DNA of 64,000 nucleotides from Romboutsia sp. CE17 (GCF_012317385.1 NZ_CP051144.1:1860001-1924000), one strand, 5' to 3'. Positions 46,455 to 55,569 are shown, counted from the first letter of the stretch. Translations and numbers: made by a program. The notes: generated from the letters alone by a model not told the origin.

Positions 46455-47225
46455 AAGCAGTTGCGACTCAACAGGTTCAATAAACAACATATCATTACTT
46501 ATGGATTCCTTTACACTTTCATCAAATGCAATAGCTTTTTGCATCTCAATACTAAGAGGAGCATATTTAAGAAGCTTCTTAATAACTGTCTTTTTCGCCA
46601 TAGAATCGAATTCATTTTCCCAAATTCCACCTTCAAAACTTTTAGAATACTTCTTTCCATTATTTAAAATTTCATCATAAGTCATAAAAGTAAAACTATA
46701 TCTATTTGGCTCTAAATGGTAAACAGCATAATACCCAATAATTTTACCCCTATCACCTTTTAAAAGAGGCTTATGAATTAACTTTTGCTCTAAACCATAA
46801 TCTATATCAAACTCATCATTTTCCCTTACTTCATGAGCATATAAACTCTTTAACTTTTCACTTCTATGTGCAAGTTCTAAAAGACCCTTATATCCTATTT
46901 GAAATTGAACTTTTTCCATTCCATTCACTTTATAAGGTATTAAATAAGCTTGTCCAAGCGGTGTATTTGGCTCTAAACCTAACTGGGCACTTTGCATCAT
47001 AGCAGCTATAAAAGACATTGGATCACAATTTTGAAGTTTAGGATTTGAATTAAAAGCAGTAAGCGCCACTCTTTGAAATCTATCACTACTTAATTGACTT
47101 GGAAGAGCTGCTCCAATTTCTCCTTTCATTTTTACAATTAATTGTTTCATTGCATAACTTGGATTTACAGTTACAGAATTGCCCTTGGCTTCATTATTTT
47201 TTAACACTTTTTTTAAATTAGACAT
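46440..47225 (-). CDS. recT: RecT-family single-strand annealing recombinase
   Basis: About 261 residues from MSNLKKVLKNNEAKGNSVTV at 47225 with AAAAGGGAGATATAAA. RecT motifs: FQRVALTAFNSNPKLQNCDP, AQLGLEPNTPLGQAYLIPY, QIGYKGLLELAHRSE and KKTVIKKLLKYAP. It anneals single-stranded DNA together with the YqaJ exonuclease encoded upstream. Confidence 0.93.
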   Translation of the reverse strand: MSNLKKVLKNNEAKGNSVTVNPSYAMKQLIVKMKGEIGAALPSQLSSDRFQRVALTAFNSNPKLQNCDPMSFIAAMMQSAQLGLEPNTPLGQAYLIPYKVNGMEKVQFQIGYKGLLELAHRSEKLKSLYAHEVRENDEFDIDYGLEQKLIHKPLLKGDRGKIIGYYAVYHLEPNRYSFTFMTYDEILNNGKKYSKSFEGGIWENEFDSMAKKTVIKKLLKYAPLSIEMQKAIAFDESVKESISNDMLFIEPVESQLLDVSI

Positions 47226-47290
47226 TTTATATCTCCCTTTTAAATTTATTGAATTTTCAAATATTTTAACTTGCAATTATTCTATTATTT

Positions 47291-48238
47291 TTATATCCTA
47301 AACACTCTAGAGCTAATAGTTTTCATGTATCTCTCTACTAGTTCTGGGTGTTCTTTTTTTAATCTCTTCGTATCTACAACATTTCTAATTTGCTTTTTCC
47401 AAGTAATCTTCCTATCACCCAAATAAGCCACTTCATACTCTTTCATTTGTAATTGTAAATACTGCTCCACTGATTTTTTCTCCATCTCCAAATCCTTTAT
47501 AAGCTCACAAACATCATCATACCTATTTAAAAAATCAGTTTTTTCAAATAATATAAGCTCCTCATCAGTACTATCTTTATATAAGCTCTGAAGCATTTTA
47601 GAATAATCATCACTACCATCAGGTATTGGTAAAGAGCTTCCTAATACACACTTGTCCCAAAACGACTTTTCTAAATCCATTATTTGATTTATAAGTTCTT
47701 CATTTCTTTCTATCTTATGAATTACTAAATCTTCATTACCTATAAGTACCGCAATATAACAATGAGTTGCACCTGTAACTGCCATATAGTGATAACACTG
47801 TACTTGATAATAAATAGGAACTTCTTTTTGCCACAACTTCTTAGAGTAGCTATTAGTGACTTTACACTCTAAAAAAGCTTTTTCACCAATGATAGCTCTA
47901 TCTATATTTGCAAGTGCAAACGGGTACTTATCATTTCTAAGTATTCCATTTACATTTCTAACCTTTTTATTAGTTTTCAGCATAAATTCATTAGCCACAA
48001 AATTTTTTAATTTATTTCCAAGCTCCATCCTATAACTAACTTCATCTTCATAAGAATTACCAACTTGTACCTCATCAATCTTATCCATATACACACTTAT
48101 AGAACTTTTGTATGGACTAAGACCAAGTACACTAGCTGCGTCACTTCCACCAATACCTTCTTTTCTTCTTTTTTCCCACTCAAACTTATTCATATCTTTA
48201 GTTTCATAAATTACATAAGAATCTAAGTATTTTCTCAT
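47291..48238 (-). CDS. yqaJ: YqaJ-type viral recombinase (exonuclease)
   Basis: 315 residues. The lambda-exonuclease-like core shows EKRRKEGIGGSDAASVLGLS, GILRNDKYPFALANIDRAI, FLECKVTNSYSK (catalytic E-x-K) and VQCYHYMAVTGATHCYIAVL. It degrades one strand from double-strand ends to feed RecT. AAAGGGGATAACAA precedes its ATG. It is part of the minus-strand early operon. Confidence 0.92.
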   Translation of the reverse strand: MRKYLDSYVIYETKDMNKFEWEKRRKEGIGGSDAASVLGLSPYKSSISVYMDKIDEVQVGNSYEDEVSYRMELGNKLKNFVANEFMLKTNKKVRNVNGILRNDKYPFALANIDRAIIGEKAFLECKVTNSYSKKLWQKEVPIYYQVQCYHYMAVTGATHCYIAVLIGNEDLVIHKIERNEELINQIMDLEKSFWDKCVLGSSLPIPDGSDDYSKMLQSLYKDSTDEELILFEKTDFLNRYDDVCELIKDLEMEKKSVEQYLQLQMKEYEVAYLGDRKITWKKQIRNVVDTKRLKKEHPELVERYMKTISSRVFRI

Positions 48239-48255
48239 TTGTTATCCCCTTTAAA

Positions 48256-48423
48256 TTAAATATTTTTAACTATACTTTGTTCTCTCATCAAATCTTCTAA
48301 TCTATTTTTAAGCATTATTAAAGTAGCTCTAGCCTTTAATGCTTCAACTTGCTTTTCATCTTCAAAAACTTCAACTATCTTTTTAATTTTCTTTCCTTCA
48401 ACAAAAGTCACTCTTTCCTTCAT
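48256..48423 (-). CDS. Small 55-residue helical protein
   Basis: MKERVTFVEGKKIKKIVEVF continuing to REQSIVKNI, behind GAGGAGGGGATATC, an excellent ribosome site. Helical, charged, no known motif. It is fitted between the antirepressor and yqaJ in the early operon, so it is very likely translated. Confidence 0.75.
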   Translation of the reverse strand: MKERVTFVEGKKIKKIVEVFEDEKQVEALKARATLIMLKNRLEDLMREQSIVKNI

Positions 48424-48475
48424 GATATCCCCTCCTCATATTTAATCTTATGAGGTATAAAATTTGTCCTATTCT

Positions 48476-49279
48476 TTATTTAAGAATATCTAAAAAATAC
48501 TTCTGACCTTTTCCAGTTATAAGCGTTGTAGTAGATATCTTTTCTCCACTCTCAGTATTTATAATAGTTTCACACACTTTAAACAAACCACTTTTTATAT
48601 AAGGCTGTTTAGGTGTATTCTTATCCTTACCAGCTTTTATAAGATATCCTTCTTCCCTTAGAAAACTAAATAATCTATTTCTACCAATTCTAATATCATT
48701 ATTATTAAGAATCTTAGCAAATTGTCCTATTGTAATAGCTTCATTAGATGATGCTATACATTTACCAAATTCAGTATAAGGTTTATCAAAAGCCATACAC
48801 TCTTCTAATCTCTCAACTTTTCTCTCAACTAATAATCTTTTATTTCTTTCTTCTTTTAACTTAGTAGCCATTTCAATTATAAAATCAGGATCTTGTAAAG
48901 TTTTATTAATAACATCATCACTCATATATGCACCGTTAACTCTTATAGATGGAATTACTTCTTCCATAATCCATTTTTCAAAACGCTTAGCATTTGGTAA
49001 TTTCGATTTAATAATTAATCTATATACATTACCTTCATCTATAAACTTTTTTGATACATACTGAATAAAATCACTTCTATTTGAGTCATTTCTACGAACT
49101 ACCCCCACGTCATGAAACGTTACCCCGTCCTCTTCACAATGTCTAATTATAGCTGCCCTTGGATTTGTATATCCTAAAACCTCGGCCACTGGTATAGCTT
49201 CAAAATATTCTTTATTATTTTTTACTATAACTCCTATATTTCCAAATTCCTCACTTGTAAAAATCTTTAAATTTTCCAT
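48476..49279 (-). CDS. Bro-N/KilAC-type phage antirepressor
   Basis: 267 residues. The N-terminal Bro-N domain has FGNIGVIVKNNKEYFEAIPV, AEVLGYTNPRAAI, LIIKSKLPNAKRFEKWIMEE and VIPSIRVNGAY. The C-terminal KilAC/ANT domain has ITIGQFAKILNNNDIRIGRN and a YLIKAGKDKNTPKQ wing. Such proteins inactivate the element's repressor to start lytic-type gene expression. Confidence 0.92.
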   Translation of the reverse strand: MENLKIFTSEEFGNIGVIVKNNKEYFEAIPVAEVLGYTNPRAAIIRHCEEDGVTFHDVGVVRRNDSNRSDFIQYVSKKFIDEGNVYRLIIKSKLPNAKRFEKWIMEEVIPSIRVNGAYMSDDVINKTLQDPDFIIEMATKLKEERNKRLLVERKVERLEECMAFDKPYTEFGKCIASSNEAITIGQFAKILNNNDIRIGRNRLFSFLREEGYLIKAGKDKNTPKQPYIKSGLFKVCETIINTESGEKISTTTLITGKGQKYFLDILK

Positions 49280-49317
49280 TTTATAATCCCCCTATTCTAT
49301 TATCATTTCGGTAAGTA

Positions 49318-49518
49318 TTAATCAAAAAAAATTTCTCTTATCTCTTCTTCATTAAGATTAAAAATCTCAGTCATTTTTCTAAGCTCTTTTAAAGTAAACT
49401 TTGACCTTCCATTTTCTTTAAAGTTATAGCTTTTAACGTTTATACCTAGTTTTTTTGCAACATCAGCCTGCGTTAATCCTATTATCATACGCTTTACCTT
49501 TAACATCCTTAATCCCAT
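49318..49518 (-). CDS. Cro-like helix-turn-helix repressor
   Basis: 66 residues; the HTH is GLTQADVAKKLGINVKSYNF, then KENGRSKFTLKELRKMTEIF. It is divergent from the repressor at 49781, the classic Cro/CI arrangement. AAAGGAGTATTAAAA precedes the ATG. Confidence 0.88.
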   Translation of the reverse strand: MGLRMLKVKRMIIGLTQADVAKKLGINVKSYNFKENGRSKFTLKELRKMTEIFNLNEEEIREIFFD

Positions 49519-49780
49519 TTTTAATACTCCTTTATAATTTTTATATTCTAAAATTTAAAATTTTATTGCAATTCGGTAATTAAATAGTACATCCATTTTT
49601 TTACAGTGTCAATGAAATAATGGTAATTTTTTTATAAAAATTATCACTTTTTTATTGAATTATACATTTTTTACTCATTTTATTACATTTTGTATATTTT
49701 TATTTCCATTTATGTAATACTGTGCTATCATTAAATTATAATAATAATATGTAAAAATTAACCAAAGGAGGGTATGAATT
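49519..49780. promoter_or_regulatory. Divergent control region between Cro-like and repressor genes
   Basis: 262 AT-rich bases. TTACATTTTTTACTC-like and TTATTACATTTTGTAT segments recur (49660-49700), and the repressor side has TATAAT-like boxes near 49735. Repressor operators should be here, but I cannot define them. Confidence 0.5.
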
Positions 49781-50182
49781 TTGGAGACAATAGCCCAAAG
49801 AATTTCTAGAGCTAGGCGTTATTTAAATATAAATCAAAAAGAGCTAGCTCAAAAAGCAAACATAACCGAAGCAAGTTTATCAAGATATGAAAACGGAATA
49901 AGAGAACCTAAATCAGCTGTACTTACAAGACTTGCAGAAGCACTTGAAGTATCAACAGATTATTTATTAGGGCTAAGCGAGAATAGAACTTATGAAGATA
50001 GTGATATATCTAATAAATCAGAAAAAGATATAAAAGTAATTTTAGAAAACGCAGAAAAAATGCTAAAGCAAGACGGCTTAATGTTTTCTGGAAAGCCAGC
50101 TTCAAAAGAAGCTATAGATGGAGTTTTACAGGCTATTCAAATGGGGATGCTATTAGCTATTGATAAAGAGAAAAATAAATAA
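49781..50182 (+). CDS. XRE-family repressor (CI-like)
   Basis: 133 residues from TTG at 49781 behind CCAAAGGAGGGTATGAATT. HTH: ARRYLNINQKELAQKANITE then ASLSRYENGIREPK, followed by a linker typical of HTH_3 repressors (LAEALEVSTDYLLGLSE). It likely keeps the early operon silent. ImmA downstream is the expected protease partner. Confidence 0.9.
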   Translation: METIAQRISRARRYLNINQKELAQKANITEASLSRYENGIREPKSAVLTRLAEALEVSTDYLLGLSENRTYEDSDISNKSEKDIKVILENAEKMLKQDGLMFSGKPASKEAIDGVLQAIQMGMLLAIDKEKNK

Positions 50183-50269
50183 AATTAGCTTTGTTCATGT
50201 CGCAACGACTTAGTCCGTTGCTCAAAATTATTTAATCAAGCAATCGATATATAAAAGGGGAGAATAGTT

Positions 50270-50761
50270 TTGATTTTAAAAGAGATAAGAGAAACAGTTA
50301 GAATTATAAAACAGTATTATCCCGGTTTAAGTGCATTAGATGTTTTAAATGAACTTAAAGTTGTCACTAGTTTTTTAGTAGATACTACTGAAACTAAATT
50401 ACCAGATGGATGTTACTTTAAATTAGATAATGTAAAATTTGTACTTATAAATCCTTCACTTTCTGAACACGAAAGAAATAGAGTTTACGCCCATGAACTT
50501 GGACATGCTTTATTTCACCCAAACATTAACACATTGAATTTAGAAAATTACGATAAACTATTTGTAAAAAAACTAGAATTAGAAGCTGATAAATTTTGTT
50601 GTGAGTTCTTACTAGATGATAATGTATTCAGCACATATGAAGGTTATTCAAATTCTGAAATAGCAAAAATTTTTGGAATAACAACAGAGCTTGTCGATCT
50701 CAAATTTAATAATCTAGATAAACTTAATCTAATTGAAAAACCTAATTTCTCAGTTATGTAA
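50270..50761 (+). CDS. immA: ImmA/IrrE-family metallopeptidase
   Basis: 163 residues from TTG at 50270 with AAAAGGGGAGAATAG. The zinc site is HELGHALFHP at about residue 79, with ELEADKFCCEFLLDD carrying the third ligand. ImmA cleaves the neighbouring repressor after DNA damage in ICEBs1 and related elements. A small hairpin GCAACG/CGTTGC (50203-50222) lies between the two genes. Confidence 0.9.
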   Translation: MILKEIRETVRIIKQYYPGLSALDVLNELKVVTSFLVDTTETKLPDGCYFKLDNVKFVLINPSLSEHERNRVYAHELGHALFHPNINTLNLENYDKLFVKKLELEADKFCCEFLLDDNVFSTYEGYSNSEIAKIFGITTELVDLKFNNLDKLNLIEKPNFSVM

Positions 50762-51049
50762 AACTTCTTATTTTTAATATTTATATTGGTAAATGCATCA
50801 TTTAATTTACCAATATATTTTTTTACACTTAATTTGGTTATTTTCCTTTAATAACTCTAAATAATTTATTAATTAGTTATATATTTAATTCATATATTTA
50901 TATATACCTTTAATTCAAAATTCGCTTAATTCCTACTACTAAGCATATAAAATATAAATTTAACCTTTATTCAATAACTCAAATAATTAATAAACTTATA
51001 CAAATACTATATATAAGTTATATATTGAACTAGCTACGGAGGTGAATTT
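50762..51049. other. AT-rich stretch upstream of the recombinase
   Basis: About 290 bases, nearly pure AT, without ORF or clear inverted repeats. It should hold the recombinase promoter. The recombinase ribosome site is TACGGAGGTGAATTT. Confidence 0.5.
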
Positions 51050-52693
51050 ATGAAAGTAGCGATATACTCTAGAAAATCAAAATTTACAGGCAAAGGTGAG
51101 TCTGTAGAAAATCAAGTTCAACTATGTAAAGACTATGCCAAGACATTAGGCGTAACAGAATTTTTAATATATGAAGATGAAGGTTTTTCTGGTAAAAATA
51201 CAAATAGACCAGAATTTATAAAGATGTTAGAAGATGCAAAATCAAAAAAGTTCGATACAATAATCTGCTATAGACTAGACAGAATAAGCCGTAACGTATC
51301 AGACTTCTCTAGCTTAATAGATGACTTATCTTCACTAGGAATAGGCTTCATATCAATAAAAGAACAATTTGACACAACAACACCAATGGGAAGAGCTATG
51401 ATGTTCATTTCAAGTGTATTTGCACAACTTGAAAGAGAAACAATCTCTGAACGTGTTAGAGATAACATGAGAGAACTCGCTAAAGATGGGAAATGGCTTG
51501 GAGGCCAATTACCATTAGGATATGATACTGAAATAATAAAATACGTATCTGATGGAAAAGAACGTAAATACAACATTCTAAAAGTAAATGAAGAAGAAAT
51601 ACCACTAGTTAATGATATCTACAACAAATTCTTAGAAGTAGGATCATTAACAAAAGTAAGTGAATATTTATATAAAAATAAAATAACAGGAAAAAACGGT
51701 GGAACAATAACACCATCAATGGTAAAAGAAATACTAACAAACCCAATATACGTAAAATCAAGCAAACTAACGCACCACTACTTTGAAATAAACAACATCC
51801 TAACAACAGGAGAAGCAAATGGATGTGGCTACTTAACATACGGTAAAAACAGAAACGGCAAAAAAGTAGATAAAAACAACTGGATATATGCGGTATCAAA
51901 ACACTTAGGAATAATAGAAGATACAACATGGCTAGAAATCCAAAAGGTTGTAGATAAGCAAAGTAAAAAAGGATGTAGAACAGGGTCAAGTAAAAATGGT
52001 TTATTATCAGGAATATTAAAATGTGCAAAATGTGGTAGCGCAATGGTTTTAACATACTCTTCTTATGGAAAAGGTGAAAATAAAAGAAAATCATACTACT
52101 ACAAATGCAATAAGAAATACACAATGTATAAATGCTCAAACTCTAATATAACTGGAAAGGAAATTGAGGACTTTGTACTTAATAAAATAAAATTAACAGA
52201 TAAAGAAGTTTTAATAAGTGAATATGAGAAGATGAAAAATAACTTCAAAGCAATAAAACCAAAGGATAGCACATTAATACAAGAAGAAATAAAAAATAAA
52301 GAAAAAGCTATAAATCAGCTAGTCCTAAAGTTAAGCGAAGTAAATGAAGCTAGTGCAAAGTATGTAATTGCTCAAATTGATAAGCTTGGTTTGGAAATTG
52401 AAGAGTTAAAGAGTAAGCTTGATGATGTGAATGAGTTTGATAATGATATCGAGTTGGAGATGCTTAATATTGATTTGGTTGTTGATAATTTAAATAAGTT
52501 CAATAAGTTGATTGATAGTGCTAGTATTGATGAGAAGAAGATGCTTATTAACTCTATAGTTGATAAGATTACTTGGGATGGGGATTCTGGTGAGATAAGA
52601 ATATTTTATAAGGGACTTTCATGGACGCAGTCTGGCCTGAATAATTTGTGTTTAGATACGGAGCGCATCTGTGTGACCAACATAAAAACCTGA
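51050..52693 (+). CDS. Large serine recombinase (element integrase)
   Basis: 547 residues. Resolvase domain with catalytic Ser7 in AIYSRKS and the Arg-rich DRISRNVSDF; a recombinase domain from about 150 (LGGQLPLGYDTEI); a zinc ribbon (CAKCGSAM..CN..CSN) at about 325-365; a coiled coil at about 405-475. The last eight codons lie outside the element, past the GCAT core, so they come from the host oxidoreductase gene. In the circular form the frame would continue into the HTH gene at 22162. Confidence 0.95.
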   Translation: MKVAIYSRKSKFTGKGESVENQVQLCKDYAKTLGVTEFLIYEDEGFSGKNTNRPEFIKMLEDAKSKKFDTIICYRLDRISRNVSDFSSLIDDLSSLGIGFISIKEQFDTTTPMGRAMMFISSVFAQLERETISERVRDNMRELAKDGKWLGGQLPLGYDTEIIKYVSDGKERKYNILKVNEEEIPLVNDIYNKFLEVGSLTKVSEYLYKNKITGKNGGTITPSMVKEILTNPIYVKSSKLTHHYFEINNILTTGEANGCGYLTYGKNRNGKKVDKNNWIYAVSKHLGIIEDTTWLEIQKVVDKQSKKGCRTGSSKNGLLSGILKCAKCGSAMVLTYSSYGKGENKRKSYYYKCNKKYTMYKCSNSNITGKEIEDFVLNKIKLTDKEVLISEYEKMKNNFKAIKPKDSTLIQEEIKNKEKAINQLVLKLSEVNEASAKYVIAQIDKLGLEIEELKSKLDDVNEFDNDIELEMLNIDLVVDNLNKFNKLIDSASIDEKKMLINSIVDKITWDGDSGEIRIFYKGLSWTQSGLNNLCLDTERICVTNIKT

Positions 52694-53665
52694 CTTTTCC
52701 CCTGCAACAAATAAATTTTTCATACCTTTTGCTCTCATGTAGTTATCTCTTGGAGATACTGATAAGTATCTAATAGAATTTCCTTTACCGCCTGAGTATG
52801 GGTCTACTATTAGAGCCCCTTCAAATCCAGGTACCATTCTTAATTTTTCTAAATTAAAAAATGGTGACATTAGTTTTGCATGACCTGTATCAATAAGAAC
52901 TATATTTTCAGAAAATGCTGGAAGAGCATATTGTTGACAAACTTTAATATCTAGCTTTTCTGAATTTCTTAGTTCTTCTGGCAAAGGAACTACTGCACAT
53001 CCTTTTGTCTCTAGCTCATGTTGTATTTCTTCACTTAGAGATTCTTTTAATAATTTCATAGAACCACTAAATGCACCATAGTCCCCTGTATTTCTTCTTC
53101 CTATCATATCCTCAATTCCACATCTAGCTGTAATACTAACCCTTCCACCAAATGATGGACATCTTAGTATACACATTGCGCATCCATTTCCATATTTAGT
53201 ACAGTTACCCATAGGTCCTGACGATCCTGTTGTTTCTACGAAAGCATCCCCATAGATCTTTTCTCCATCTTCAAGCTCAACCGCCCTTATTCTTGGTCCA
53301 TCAACCTCTACATCTACAACCCTACTAAAAAATCTTACATCAATCCCCATTCCTCTTATTAAATCTCTAACTGGTTTCTCTATTTTTGTTACATTATAAA
53401 TGCTAGCATGATCATGTCCTGGAAAATCTACATCCTTATGTTTAGTATATTTATCTGTTAATCCAAATAATTCACTACCCCCTAAGGCTATACATTCTTC
53501 TGCAGCTGTATATCTTCCATTGTTTCTCATTATACCGCCAACATTCCCAAGACCTAATAATAAATCAGTTTTTTCAAGGATAATTACATCACAACCTGCT
53601 TTTTTTGCACTTATTGCGGCTGCACATCCAGACCAACCACCACCAATTACTACAACAGTTGCCAT
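52652..53665 (-). CDS. FAD-dependent oxidoreductase, N-terminal part (gene split by the element)
   Basis: 337 residues, of which the last few are element-coded. A Rossmann FAD site MATVVVIGGGWSGCAAAISA opens it, then KKAGCDVIILEKTDLLLGLG, a Cys cluster (GNCTKYGNGCAMCILRC) and a late FAD motif KNLFVAGEKSGFYVGHTDA. Coding matches the host frame to 52669. The rest of the gene is at 22159-21871. GGGGGAGATGCTAA marks the start. The truncated product lacks its C-terminal cap and is probably inactive unless the element excises. Pairs with the FeS/flavin gene upstream. Confidence 0.9.
   Translation of the reverse strand: MATVVVIGGGWSGCAAAISAKKAGCDVIILEKTDLLLGLGNVGGIMRNNGRYTAAEECIALGGSELFGLTDKYTKHKDVDFPGHDHASIYNVTKIEKPVRDLIRGMGIDVRFFSRVVDVEVDGPRIRAVELEDGEKIYGDAFVETTGSSGPMGNCTKYGNGCAMCILRCPSFGGRVSITARCGIEDMIGRRNTGDYGAFSGSMKLLKESLSEEIQHELETKGCAVVPLPEELRNSEKLDIKVCQQYALPAFSENIVLIDTGHAKLMSPFFNLEKLRMVPGFEGALIVDPYSGGKGNSIRYLSVSPRDNYMRAKGMKNLFVAGEKSGFYVGHTDALRI
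52660..52673. other. Right attachment junction (attR)
   Basis: Element sequence ..gatacggagc meets the core gcat (52665-52668) and then the host gene (ctgtgtgacc). The predicted attP is gatacggagc-gcat-ggactttct. Confidence 0.8.
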
Positions 53666-53717
53666 TTAGCATCTCCCCCTAACTTCAATAATTATAAATC
53701 ATATTAATACTTTTATG

Positions 53718-54680
53718 TTACATGATTCTTAGAAAGTCTCTACTATTAATTTGAGCTTTACAGGACTTTATACGCTCGCCATTTACATTTACTGTACAAG
53801 CGCCACAAATACCCTCTCCACAACAAATTAAATTATTATTTGCTATTGATAATGCTATGTCTTTATCTACACTATCTACTAAGTTTCTCATACATTTATT
53901 AAATGTATTGTTGCCACCACTATAAACAAGTTTTACATCATTTCTTTTAATATAATCAGTTATGAAATCTTTATCTTCTTCTATATCTATAATATGAATA
54001 TTAACCCCTAGATTATTTAACTTTTCTTTTACTTCATCTAAAATAGTTAAATTTTTATTGAAAAAAACTTCTACTGAATTATTATTATCTAGAAGTTTTT
54101 TTACTACATTTATTGAATTAACTTGAGATAATCCACCTAAAATAACTATACAGTTTGATTGCTTTATTTTTTTTATCTTATCAACTCCAAAAATACCATT
54201 AAAGTATGGTCCTTTTACTATGATTTCATTAAAATCTAATAGAGTTTTTGTCTTTATTCCTCTTGATTTTATAATAATCTCTAGTATGTTATTTTCTTTA
54301 TCAATATCCATTACTGATATCGGAGCATTATAAATAGAACTATCTCTATTTATTGCTTTTAATAATACATATGCTCCTACTACATTTAACTCTATAGCCA
54401 AAGTATTAGGTATTTTTATTTTCGCTAAGAAAATATCTTCTTCAATTTCCCTTTTTTCCAAAATTTCACATACATGTTCTTTTCTATTATTTAATATTTG
54501 ATTTTTATTATGTTGTACTTCGTTGTAGACACATACGCCCTGCCATGAACAATCACAAGTTTTTTCACCTCTTATTAAGCTACATTTTATACATTCTCCT
54601 GAGAACGCTAGATGACATGGACAATATTTGCTGCCACAATCAACACAGACCTTATTTTTTCCCTTATCCAAATTATCCAC
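53718..54680 (-). CDS. FeS/flavin oxidoreductase, dihydroorotate dehydrogenase electron-transfer-like
   Basis: 320 residues. An N-terminal Cys-rich region (CVDCGSKYCPCHLAFSGECI and more) precedes a ferredoxin-reductase-like fold (LKAINRDSSIYNAPISVMDI, GPYFNGIFG, IVILGGLSQVNSINVVKKLL) and a C-terminal [2Fe-2S] site CCGEGICGACTVNVNGERIK as in PyrK-type subunits. GTG at 54680 is the frame start; a TTG three codons on is better spaced from AAGGAAGTG. Upstream neighbour and probable electron partner of the split FAD oxidoreductase. Substrate unknown. Confidence 0.8.
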   Translation of the reverse strand: MDNLDKGKNKVCVDCGSKYCPCHLAFSGECIKCSLIRGEKTCDCSWQGVCVYNEVQHNKNQILNNRKEHVCEILEKREIEEDIFLAKIKIPNTLAIELNVVGAYVLLKAINRDSSIYNAPISVMDIDKENNILEIIIKSRGIKTKTLLDFNEIIVKGPYFNGIFGVDKIKKIKQSNCIVILGGLSQVNSINVVKKLLDNNNSVEVFFNKNLTILDEVKEKLNNLGVNIHIIDIEEDKDFITDYIKRNDVKLVYSGGNNTFNKCMRNLVDSVDKDIALSIANNNLICCGEGICGACTVNVNGERIKSCKAQINSRDFLRIM

Positions 54681-54870
54681 TTCCTTAAAATGATTTTATT
54701 TTTTAATATATTATTAATTTATTAGATTAACTTTTTTTTGTTACTTACAATGAATTTATATTCTATAATTTTTTCTTAAAAATATAATGTATATAAATAG
54801 GATTTTCATATATATATTTAGAATAATATGAGTATATATAAATTTAATTAAATAAATAGGAGATAATTAT

Positions 54871-55521
54871 ATGGTTAATACTTTTATTTTCTCAAAAGAT
54901 CATTTGACTGTACTTTTTTTCTTTGCATTGTTCTTATACTTTTCTCCAAAGTTAACAAAAAATCTACTTCCTTATAGTTATATAGTTGAGAAGATAATTT
55001 GTTTAATGATACTTTTAGAAATCGTATTGGAACAAGCTTTTGTGTTTTCTGTTGATAACTACTCTGCGCTAAACTCTTTACCTATTGATATTTGTAGATT
55101 TACTGAATATATTTGTATAGCTATATTGTTTTTTAAGCAATATCAGTTATTTAACATATATTTTTCTTGGAGCCTGGTTTGTTCTATTGGCAATTTAATC
55201 TTCTTTAAATATATACCTTATAATTTTCCAAATTTTCTTTATTTAGCGTATATATTTTCTAATAGTTTGTTACTTTATGCCAATGTTTATATGGTCCAAG
55301 TTAGAAAGTTTAAACTTAATAAACAAGCTATAAAAGATAACTTAATAATGTGTGTAATTTATTTTTCTTTTATCTTTCTTTTGAACAAGTTTATAGGTTC
55401 TGAATATACTTATAGTTTTTCTAGTTGTAATATTTCAAGTATACTTATTTTTACTGGATTAACAACCTCTGTATATATCCCCTATTATATATTTAAAAGT
55501 GATGAATCCAGCTTCAATTAA
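54871..55521 (+). CDS. YwaF/TIGR02206-like membrane protein
   Basis: 216 residues with about six membrane helices; the motif SALNSLPIDICRFTEYICIA and FLYLAYIFSNSLLLYANVYM fit the YwaF family, which has a conserved H/D pattern in helices 2-4. Function unknown. ATAGGAGATAATTAT precedes the ATG. It stands alone on the plus strand. Confidence 0.75.
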   Translation: MVNTFIFSKDHLTVLFFFALFLYFSPKLTKNLLPYSYIVEKIICLMILLEIVLEQAFVFSVDNYSALNSLPIDICRFTEYICIAILFFKQYQLFNIYFSWSLVCSIGNLIFFKYIPYNFPNFLYLAYIFSNSLLLYANVYMVQVRKFKLNKQAIKDNLIMCVIYFSFIFLLNKFIGSEYTYSFSSCNISSILIFTGLTTSVYIPYYIFKSDESSFN

Positions 55522-55524
55522 AAT

Positions 55525-55569
55525 AAAAAAGCTATGAAGAAGATTATAAATCTTCTTCATAGCTTTTTT
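55525..55569 (+). terminator. Terminator after the YwaF-like gene
   Basis: A perfect 20-bp stem AAAAAAGCTATGAAGAAGAT/ATCTTCTTCATAGCTTTTTT with a 5-nt loop; functional on both strands. Confidence 0.92.

Larger units (their letters stand above)
22160..52668. mobile_element. About 30.5-kb serine-recombinase element inserted in a FAD oxidoreductase gene
   Basis: The limits are set by the two halves of one gene lying outside, with GCAT shared at 22160-22163 and 52665-52668. The right end carries the large serine recombinase. Contents are a phage-like regulation and replication set, defence and antirestriction genes, two large structured RNAs and an ECF sigma/anti-sigma pair. No terminase, portal, capsid, tail or conjugation gene is seen. 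The arrangement resembles elements that interrupt a host gene and may excise to restore it. Confidence 0.9.

Noticed and set aside
51268-52139. Minus-strand ORFs of 102 and 176 codons within the serine recombinase
   Set aside because: They are shadow frames of a clear recombinase with conserved motifs; no ribosome sites and low-complexity hydrophobic translation.
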